The notes beneath the pieces are model-generated. The model saw nothing but the letters and a program-made list of their open reading frames with translations. It had not been told where the DNA came from and made no database searches. A stretch of 37,056 nucleotides of DNA, from the NCBI RefSeq assembly GCF_000248075.1, contig NZ_BAFB01000190.1, positions 1 to 37,056 of the forward strand. Direction: 5' to 3'. Shown here piece after piece: positions 23,563 to 30,343 of the stretch (the first letter of the stretch is position 1; every line of letters starts with the position of its first letter). The translations under genes were made by a program, and so were the position numbers. The DNA comes from Gordonia otitidis NBRC 100426. GTDB taxonomy: Bacteria; Actinomycetota; Actinomycetes; Mycobacteriales; Mycobacteriaceae.

Positions 23563-26466
23563 TTGATCTCAGTGTTGGCCGCGTTGGCCGTGTGTGCGCT
23601 CATCGCACCTGCCATCGTCCGTACGCTCGGCACCAAGGGGTTCTACGTCCTCGCGCTCGCTCCGCTCGGCGCCCTCGTCTGGGTTCTCCTCAACTGGCCC
23701 CAGGCCCACCACGCTCCCCGCGTGGAGACCGTCTCCTGGGCACCGACGCTGAGCATGGACTTCGTCATGCGGTTCGACACCCTCACGGCGATCATGTCGG
23801 TACTGATCCTCGGTGTCGGCGCGCTCGTGCTGTGCTACTGCGCCAACTACTTCGACGACGCCCGTCCCCGCGTCGCCATCTTCGGCGGCGAGATGATCGC
23901 GTTCGCCGCAGCCATGTTCGGGCTCGTGGCCAGCGACAACATGCTGATGCTCTACATCTTCTGGGAGCTCACCACGGTGTTGTCGTTCATGCTCGTCGGC
24001 TTCTATCACGTCCGCGCCACCTCGCGGCGGTCGGCGACGCAGGCGCTGCTGGTGACCACCGCGGGCGGACTGGCAATGCTCGTCGGCATCATCATGCTCG
24101 GCGAACGGACCGGTTCCTATCTGCTCTCCGACCTCGTGGCGCACCCGCCGTCGAGCGGCGTCTTCGTCGACGTCGCGATCGTGCTGGTACTGATCGGCGC
24201 CATCAGCAAGTCGGCGATCGTGCCGTTCCACTTCTGGCTGCCGGGCGCGATGGCGGCGCCCACACCCGTCAGCGCATACCTGCACGCAGCCGCGATGGTG
24301 AAGGCGGGCATCTACCTGATCGGTCGCCTCGCGCCCGGCTTCTCGGGCCTCACCAGTTGGCAGGTCATGACCATCGGCCTTGGCTGTTTCACCATGGTGC
24401 TCGGTGGCTGGCGTTCGCTGCGCGAACTCGACCTCAAGCTCATTCTCGCGTTCGGTACCGTCTCCCAGCTGGGCTTTCTCGCGGTCTTGTTCGGCATGGG
24501 CGACGCCAACGTGGCGATGGCGGCGCTGGCGATGCTCGTCGCACACGCGATGTTCAAGGCTGCGCTGTTCATGGTCGTCGGCGTCATCGACCACTCGACC
24601 GGCACACGCGACATCCGCAAACTGGCAAGACTCGGTCATCGTCTCCCCTGGCTCGCGGCCATCGCAGCCGTCGCGGGTGCGAGCATGGCCGGTCTGCCGT
24701 TCACCATGGGTTTCGTCGGCAAGGAGACGGCATTCGCGTCGGTCTGGGACACCGGTTCGATGCAACACTGGCAGGCCGAGACCGTCGACTACGTGCTGGT
24801 GGCAGGCTCGATCATCACGATGGCGTACACGACGCGCTTCCTGTGGGGAGCATTCGGTCGAAAGGTACGGCAGTTCCCGAGTCGTGTCGTCGCGCAGATG
24901 CATCCACCGTCGGTCGCCTTCCAGACCCCACCTGCCATCCTCGCCGCACTCGGCGTCGTGACCGCTTTCCTGAGCCCGCTGATAGGCGAGGTCTTCGAGC
25001 CGTACGCGGAGAGCCTGCTGTCGTACGGTCACGAGATCGAACACCTCGGCATGTGGCACGGCTTCGGTCTGCCGGTGGTCTTCTCGATCATCGTGATCGT
25101 CGGTGGCGCCGCACTGTTCCTGCTCATCAGACGACTGCGCGATCTCCTGTTCCGCTATCGCCCACTCCTCAACGCCGACCGCATCTACGACGCGACGCTG
25201 CGCGCCGCCGACACGCTGTCGCTGACGCTGACCCGAAACACCCAGCGAGGCTCGCTGCCGATCACGCAGGGCGTGATCATGTGCACCGCGATCATCCTGC
25301 CCATCACCGTGTTGTTCCTCGGTTCCCGCGATCGACTCTCGGTTCGCGGATTCGACTCCGCAGTCGAACTGGTCATCGGCGGCATCATGGTCGCCGCCGC
25401 TGTCGCAGCGGTCATCCTGCGTAACCGACTCGCCGCGACACTCATCGTCGGCGTGACCGGCTACGGCTGCGGCGTGTTGTTCGCGCTGTACGGAGCTCCC
25501 GACCTCGCGCTCACCCAGTTCCTGGTGGAGACGCTCACCCTGGTCATCTTCGTGCTCGTCCTGCGCAAGCTCCCCGCCGAACCCGAACCCCGGCACGCGA
25601 CGGGATTCAAGGCATTGCGCGCACTGATCGGCGCGGCCGTCGGCGTGAGCCTGGTCGTGATCGGCCTGTTCGCCGCGGCCGCGCGCAACTCCCAGCCGGT
25701 GTCGATCGACATCCCCGAGGCCGCCTACAAGTGGGGTCACGGCGCGAACGCGGTCAACGTGCTGCTCGTCGACATCCGCGCCTGGGACACGATGGGCGAG
25801 GTGAGTGTTCTCATCGTCGCTGCGACGGGCGTCGCGTCGATGGTGTTCCGCAACCGCCGATTCGGCGCGGCCCCCCGTGTCTCCGACGCCGCGCGCCTGC
25901 TCGCCAACGGACACGGCGACGAGGACGACGATCCGATCCCGCCCGACCGCACCACATGGCTTCGCGGCAGCGAGTTCCGCGATCCGCGCAACCGGTCGAT
26001 GGTGTTGGAGGCGACGACGCGTCTGATCTTCCCGACGATGGTCGTGCTGTCGGTCTACTTCTTCTACGCAGGCCACAATGCACCCGGCGGCGGATTCGCC
26101 GGCGGTCTCACCATGGGCTTGGCGCTTGTGCTGCGTTACCTGGCCGGCGGACGTTACGAACTCGGCGAGGCCCTGCCCGTCGAACCCGGCAAGTTCCTGG
26201 GCGCGGGACTGCTCATCTCCGCGGGAACTGCCGCGACGTCGATGCTGCTCGGCGCCCCGGCGCTGTCGTCGGCCGTCCTCAAGGTCACCCTGCCGCTCCT
26301 CGGCGATGTCAAGATCGTGACCGCACTCTTCTTCGACCTCGGCATCTACCTGATCGTGGTCGGGCTCGTCCTCGACATCCTGCGCAGTCTCGGCGCACGA
26401 CTCGACGTCGAGAACACGATCCCGGCAGGCACCACCCTGCCGGTCGTCGAGGAGGCGCGACGATGA
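23563..26466 (+). CDS. mrpA: Mrp Na+/H+ antiporter subunit A with fused subunit B
   Basis: A 967-residue integral membrane protein, the large subunit of a multisubunit cation/proton antiporter related to complex I ND5. The TTG start has GGAG six bases ahead. Proton-channel hallmarks include IFWELTTVLSFMLVGF, SKSAIVPFHFWLPGAM with the key lysine, PTPVSAYLHAAAMVKAGIYLI and LAFGTVSQLGFL. The MrpA C-terminal domain (LYGAPDLALTQFLVETLTLVI) follows at about residue 640. From about residue 811, EATTRLIFPTMVVLSVYFFYAGHNAPGGGFAGGL is an entire MrpB domain, so A and B are fused and no separate mrpB exists. It is the first gene of a six-gene coupled operon. It expels Na+ (or K+) in exchange for H+. Confidence 0.95.
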   Translation: MISVLAALAVCALIAPAIVRTLGTKGFYVLALAPLGALVWVLLNWPQAHHAPRVETVSWAPTLSMDFVMRFDTLTAIMSVLILGVGALVLCYCANYFDDARPRVAIFGGEMIAFAAAMFGLVASDNMLMLYIFWELTTVLSFMLVGFYHVRATSRRSATQALLVTTAGGLAMLVGIIMLGERTGSYLLSDLVAHPPSSGVFVDVAIVLVLIGAISKSAIVPFHFWLPGAMAAPTPVSAYLHAAAMVKAGIYLIGRLAPGFSGLTSWQVMTIGLGCFTMVLGGWRSLRELDLKLILAFGTVSQLGFLAVLFGMGDANVAMAALAMLVAHAMFKAALFMVVGVIDHSTGTRDIRKLARLGHRLPWLAAIAAVAGASMAGLPFTMGFVGKETAFASVWDTGSMQHWQAETVDYVLVAGSIITMAYTTRFLWGAFGRKVRQFPSRVVAQMHPPSVAFQTPPAILAALGVVTAFLSPLIGEVFEPYAESLLSYGHEIEHLGMWHGFGLPVVFSIIVIVGGAALFLLIRRLRDLLFRYRPLLNADRIYDATLRAADTLSLTLTRNTQRGSLPITQGVIMCTAIILPITVLFLGSRDRLSVRGFDSAVELVIGGIMVAAAVAAVILRNRLAATLIVGVTGYGCGVLFALYGAPDLALTQFLVETLTLVIFVLVLRKLPAEPEPRHATGFKALRALIGAAVGVSLVVIGLFAAAARNSQPVSIDIPEAAYKWGHGANAVNVLLVDIRAWDTMGEVSVLIVAATGVASMVFRNRRFGAAPRVSDAARLLANGHGDEDDDPIPPDRTTWLRGSEFRDPRNRSMVLEATTRLIFPTMVVLSVYFFYAGHNAPGGGFAGGLTMGLALVLRYLAGGRYELGEALPVEPGKFLGAGLLISAGTAATSMLLGAPALSSAVLKVTLPLLGDVKIVTALFFDLGIYLIVVGLVLDILRSLGARLDVENTIPAGTTLPVVEEARR

Positions 26467-27200
26467 GCGTCAACCTCGGACTCCTGGCGATCGTGGCGGT
26501 CCTCGCCGCCTGCGGCTCCTACCTCCTGATGGAGCGCAGCCTGATCCGCATGCTGTTGGGTCTGCTGCTGGTGGGCAACGCCATCAACCTGCTGATCATC
26601 ACTCTCGCCGGACCACCCGGGAACCCGCCCATCATGGGCAGGACGTCGGATCACCGCACCCAGGACGCCGATCCGCTGGCGCAGGCGATGGTGCTCACGG
26701 CGATCGTCATCACGATGGGTGTCGGCGCGTTCATCCTCGCGATGGTCTACCGGCTCTTCGTGCTCAACCGCGACGACGACGACGTCGAAGACGATCTCGA
26801 GGATCGCAAGGTGCTCGAGTCCAGTCTGAAGGACGCGCCTGACCGCGACCGCAGCGACAACCCCGAAACGGGTGCCGACACACCGCTGGGCGACCTCTTC
26901 GACGACGAGGGCAACCCGCTCACCCCGGAGGAGTACGCCGCGCTGCACAGGGCCAAGATCGAAACCGACCTCATGCCGGAGGACGACGACGTCATCGACG
27001 AGGTCTCGCGCGAGGAGGACGAGGTCGACGCAGCACTCGCCGAGGCCGACGCCGAGGTCGTCGACATGACCTGGACGCTCGGCAACGACCTCCAGGACCC
27101 CGACAAGCCCTACCCCGGTACCGCGGATCCGCGTAAGCCCCCGCCTGACGCGGGCCGCTACGAGCCGGGCCCGCCGGCGGGGCAGGGGGATGATCGATGA
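26463..27200 (+). CDS. mrpC: Mrp antiporter subunit C with long acidic C-terminal tail
   Basis: A 245-residue protein. The first 100 or so residues are a normal MrpC/NuoK-like unit of three helices, with MERSLIRMLLGLLLVGNAINLLIITLAG and DPLAQAMVLTAIVITMGVGAFILAMVYRLF. The remaining 145 residues are an extra cytoplasmic tail. It is strongly acidic (runs of Asp/Glu such as DDDDVEDDLED and EDDDVIDEVSREEDEVD) and ends in a Pro/Gly-rich stretch. Typical MrpC proteins are about half this length. The tail could sense pH or ions or dock another protein; no domain is recognised. The start overlaps mrpA by ATGA, and the stop overlaps mrpD by ATGA. Confidence 0.93.
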   Translation: MSVNLGLLAIVAVLAACGSYLLMERSLIRMLLGLLLVGNAINLLIITLAGPPGNPPIMGRTSDHRTQDADPLAQAMVLTAIVITMGVGAFILAMVYRLFVLNRDDDDVEDDLEDRKVLESSLKDAPDRDRSDNPETGADTPLGDLFDDEGNPLTPEEYAALHRAKIETDLMPEDDDVIDEVSREEDEVDAALAEADAEVVDMTWTLGNDLQDPDKPYPGTADPRKPPPDAGRYEPGPPAGQGDDR

Positions 27201-28804
27201 CTCCCCAACCCTCATGGATTCCCGTACTCATCACCCTGCCGACGCTCGTACCGCTGCTCGGTGCCGCGATCTCGCTGCTCGCCGGACGCAGTCCGATCCT
27301 CCAGCGTGCTGTCGCGCTCGTGGCGATCGGCACCGCGCTCGTGGCATCGGGCATGATGCTCTACCTCACCGACGAGCACGGGACGTTCTCAGTGCACATC
27401 GGCGGCTGGGGGTCGAAGGGGTATCCGAACGGTCCGCTCGGGATCACGCTCGTCGTCGATCCGCTCGCAGCGTTGATGCTCGTCGTGTCGACGGTCGTGC
27501 TGCTGTGCGTCGTGAGCTACGCGATCGGTCAGGGTATCCGCGACGGAACGTCGCAGCAGCCGGTGTCGATCTTCCTGCCGACCTACCTCATCCTCTGCGC
27601 TGGCGTCTGCAACTCGTTCCTCGCGGGCGACCTGTTCAACCTGTTCGTGTCGTTCGAGATCCTGCTGTCGGCGAGCTTCGTGCTGCTGACACTGGGCGCG
27701 AGCGGCGAGCGGGTACGCGCCGGCGCGTCGTACGTCATGGTCTCGATGCTGTCGTCGCTGGTCTTTCTGTCCGGCATCGCATTCGCGTACGCGACGACCG
27801 GCACACTGAACCTGGCCGAGATGGCCCTGCGGCTCGACTCCGTCGCCGACGGCACCCGCAACGCGCTCTACGCGGTGCTGCTCGTCGCCTTCGGGATCAA
27901 GGCAGCGGTCTTCCCGCTCTCGTCGTGGCTACCCGACTCCTATCCCACCGCCCCTGCACCGGTCACCGCAGTGTTCGCCGGGTTGCTCACCAAGGTCGGT
28001 GTGTACGCGATCATGCGCATCCACACGCTGCTCTTCCCTGGCGGCTCGATGGATTCGGTCCTCATGGTCGCAGGGTTGCTGACGATGCTGATCGGTATCT
28101 TCGGTGCGATCGCCCAGTCGGACATCAAGCGTCTGTTGTCGTTCACACTCGTCTCGCACATCGGCTACATGATCTTCGGCATCGCGCTGTCGTCGAAGCT
28201 CGGTCTGTCCGCGGCGATCTACTACGTCGCGCACCACATCCTGGTGCAGACCACGCTGTTCCTCGTGGTCGGACTCATCGAGCGACAAGCGGGTTCGGCG
28301 TCGTTGCGACGCCTCGGTGGGCTCATCGCCAGCCCGCTGCTCGCGGGCCTGTTCCTGATCCCGGCACTCAATCTGGGTGGCATCCCACCGTTCTCCGGGT
28401 TCATCGGCAAGGTCGGTTTGCTCGAAGCGGGTACCCGCGACGGATCGGTGCTCGCGTGGCTCCTGGTCGCGGGATCGGTGATCACCAGTCTCCTGACGCT
28501 CTACGTGATGGCCCGTGTGTGGACCAAGGCGTTCTGGAGGCCCCGCGCCGACGCACCCGAGGGCGAACTCGCCGACAGCGCGCCGTCTGCTCTCATAGAC
28601 GAGCGCTCGGACATCTCCTTCGACGACCGCGAGGATGTCGGCCGGATGCCGGTCTCGATGGTGATACCGACGGCGCTGATGGTTGCCGCCGGCCTGGTGC
28701 TCACGTTCTGGGCAGGGCCGATCCTGCGCTTCACCGACAGTGCGTCCGACAACATCACCGACCGCGGTAACTACATCATGAGCGTGCTGGGAAGTGACGA
28801 CTGA
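27197..28804 (+). CDS. mrpD: Mrp antiporter subunit D
   Basis: A 535-residue proton-channel subunit related to complex I ND2/ND4, with about 14 helices. Visible family segments are LFNLFVSFEILLSASFVLLTLGA, FGIKAAVFPLSSWLPDSYPTAPAPVTAVFAGLLTKVGVYAIMR (with the conserved lysines) and SDIKRLLSFTLVSHIGYMIFG. Together with MrpA it forms the proton path of the antiporter. A hydrophilic loop between the last two helices (about residues 450-490) is longer than usual. The start overlaps mrpC (ATGA) and the stop shares a base with the mrpE start (TGATG). Confidence 0.95.
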   Translation: MTPQPSWIPVLITLPTLVPLLGAAISLLAGRSPILQRAVALVAIGTALVASGMMLYLTDEHGTFSVHIGGWGSKGYPNGPLGITLVVDPLAALMLVVSTVVLLCVVSYAIGQGIRDGTSQQPVSIFLPTYLILCAGVCNSFLAGDLFNLFVSFEILLSASFVLLTLGASGERVRAGASYVMVSMLSSLVFLSGIAFAYATTGTLNLAEMALRLDSVADGTRNALYAVLLVAFGIKAAVFPLSSWLPDSYPTAPAPVTAVFAGLLTKVGVYAIMRIHTLLFPGGSMDSVLMVAGLLTMLIGIFGAIAQSDIKRLLSFTLVSHIGYMIFGIALSSKLGLSAAIYYVAHHILVQTTLFLVVGLIERQAGSASLRRLGGLIASPLLAGLFLIPALNLGGIPPFSGFIGKVGLLEAGTRDGSVLAWLLVAGSVITSLLTLYVMARVWTKAFWRPRADAPEGELADSAPSALIDERSDISFDDREDVGRMPVSMVIPTALMVAAGLVLTFWAGPILRFTDSASDNITDRGNYIMSVLGSDD

Positions 28805-29592
28805 TGAGCGACGACAACCCCGATCCAGCCACACAGAACACCCGAGCCGGTGCGGTCCGTGCACCCGGGAAGGGGCCCGTCCGATCCTTCCTCGTCAACG
28901 CCTGGCGCGTCTCGTTGTTGTTCATCTTCTGGAACGTCGTCCGCGTGTTCGTATGGATCCGTGAACACGTCCGAATCCCAGGGCGTATCGCGGGCGACGG
29001 CCGCGAACTGGCCGTCCGACTGTGGGTGGTCGCGTGGCTGACGTTCGTGTGGGTGTTGCTGTGGGGAACGGTGTCATGGGCCAACATCATCGGCGGTGTG
29101 GTGCTCGCGCTTGCCATCTCGATCCTGCTGCCGCTGCCACGTGTGCCCGTCGAGGGCCGCATCCACCCCGTCTCGGTCCTCTGGCTCCTCGTCCGGCTGA
29201 TCATCGACTTCTTCGTGTCGAGCGCGCAGGTGGCCTGGGCGGCGATCCGACCTGGCTATCGGCCACTCGGTGCTGTCATCCGCGTCAGGGTCGCGATCAA
29301 GTCCGACATGGTCCTGACGCTCGCCGTCGACTATCTCAATCTCGTGCCCGGCACGATGGTGCTCGAGATCGATCACCGTCGTCGACTCATCTACGTGCAC
29401 GTCTTCGACGTCCGGTCCGACAAGAAGGTCCGCGCCTTCCACAAGCAGGTCGCGTTCGTCGAGCGCATGTTCATCAAGGCGTTCGAGCGTGACAGCGAAT
29501 GGCACCCGAGCCCGTACCACGGCATCGACGACGACTACCACCACGTGCGCAACGCCGAACGCGCGGCGATCACCGCGGAGCAGAAGCGATGA
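28804..29592 (+). CDS. mrpE: Mrp antiporter subunit E, extended form
   Basis: A 262-residue MrpE. The family core (about residues 60-210) shows SWANIIGGVVLALAISILLPLP, PVSVLWLLVRLIIDFFVSSAQVAW and NLVPGTMVLEIDHRRRLIYVHVF. An N-terminal hydrophilic segment of about 30 residues and a C-terminal extension of about 50 residues, with several His and acidic residues (YHGIDDDYHHVRNAE), make it about 100 residues longer than common MrpE proteins. MrpE is needed for assembly and function of the antiporter rather than for catalysis. It is coupled to mrpD and mrpF at both ends. Confidence 0.93.
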   Translation: MSDDNPDPATQNTRAGAVRAPGKGPVRSFLVNAWRVSLLFIFWNVVRVFVWIREHVRIPGRIAGDGRELAVRLWVVAWLTFVWVLLWGTVSWANIIGGVVLALAISILLPLPRVPVEGRIHPVSVLWLLVRLIIDFFVSSAQVAWAAIRPGYRPLGAVIRVRVAIKSDMVLTLAVDYLNLVPGTMVLEIDHRRRLIYVHVFDVRSDKKVRAFHKQVAFVERMFIKAFERDSEWHPSPYHGIDDDYHHVRNAERAAITAEQKR

Positions 29593-29852
29593 GCGTCGTC
29601 TGGGTAATCGTCGCCGCGCTGCTGCTCATTGCGGCAGTGCTCACCGCGGCGCGTGCGCTGATGGGCCCGACAACGCTCGACCGTCTGGTTGCACTCGACA
29701 CGCTCATCGCGCTGGCGATGTGCGGTCTCGCGGCCTGGGCGGCCTACAGCCGTGACACGACCGTGGTGCCGGGCATCGTCGCGCTCTCGTTGCTGAGTTT
29801 CGTCGGGTCGATCGCGATCGCCCGATTCCGTGTCCGGGACGACCAGACATGA
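29589..29852 (+). CDS. mrpF: Mrp antiporter subunit F
   Basis: An 87-residue, three-helix subunit of normal length (SVVWVIVAALLLIAAVLTAARALMG, TTLDRLVALDTLIALAMCGL and a final helix). The ATG at 29589 overlaps the mrpE stop by ATGA. The DRLVALDT segment is the family's most conserved part. It is a structural subunit of the membrane complex. Confidence 0.92.
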   Translation: MSVVWVIVAALLLIAAVLTAARALMGPTTLDRLVALDTLIALAMCGLAAWAAYSRDTTVVPGIVALSLLSFVGSIAIARFRVRDDQT

Positions 29853-29865
29853 GGGGGCCGCGATC

Positions 29866-30198
29866 ATGATCGTCGACATCGTGAGCTCGGTGTTCCTCAT
29901 CGTCGGTTCGGTGATGGCCTTCACCGCGGCTCTTGGCGTGTTCCGCTTCCCCGACACCCTGAGCCGAATGCACGCGGCTACCAAACCGCAGACGTTCGGG
30001 TTGTTGCAGATCCTCGTCGGCGCGATCATCCAACTCGGCAAGAATGTCGACGTCGGTATGCTGATTCTCGCCGGATTGTTCGCCATCATCACTGCACCTG
30101 TGATTGCACACCGGATCGGACGCCTCGTGTATCAGGAACAACGCGCACAGGACGGGTTGATCGCCAAGGAAAGAATGGATCGCGGCGACATCGACTGA
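29866..30198 (+). CDS. mrpG: Mrp antiporter subunit G
   Basis: A 110-residue MrpG of normal length. The ATG at 29866 is preferred because GAGGGGG lies seven bases ahead; a GTG at 29830 would overlap mrpF. The diagnostic motif GVFRFPDTLSRMHAATKPQTFG is present, as are three helices ending in TAPVIAHRIGRLVY. It is the last gene of the operon; a 145-base gap and a fresh ribosome site precede the next gene. Confidence 0.93.
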   Translation: MIVDIVSSVFLIVGSVMAFTAALGVFRFPDTLSRMHAATKPQTFGLLQILVGAIIQLGKNVDVGMLILAGLFAIITAPVIAHRIGRLVYQEQRAQDGLIAKERMDRGDID

Positions 30199-30343
30199 TG
30201 CGGTAGGAATGCGCCGGCGTTCTTCGGCAAACACCGTGTTCAGCCTGCATTGACGTCGGAACTTGCGGCTCGCGCGGAGTTCAGTGAACAGTTACATTTA
30301 CCTGGAGCATTGTCGGGGGACATCTACGATCAGGAGCCCGCCT
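30199..30343 (+). promoter_or_regulatory. Leader between the Mrp operon and the GGDEF-E1 gene
   Basis: A 145-base gap. It contains TTGACG (30250-30255), a small perfect repeat GTTCA-G-TGAAC (30279-30289) and an A/T-richer TACATTTA near 30293. No -35/-10 pair has proper spacing, so the promoter is not fixed, but the gap suggests the fusion gene has its own promoter rather than being the seventh Mrp gene. Confidence 0.3.

Noticed and set aside
23569..26076. An 835-codon open frame on the minus strand opposite mrpA
   Set aside because: It is a shadow of mrpA. Its translation is Arg/Asp/Glu/His-rich with no domain, while mrpA on the other strand is a full-length, well-motifed protein.
30250..30298. 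TTGACG...TACATT as the fusion gene's promoter
   Set aside because: The spacing between the hexamers is about 37 bases, too long for one sigma-70 promoter, so no promoter was called with confidence.
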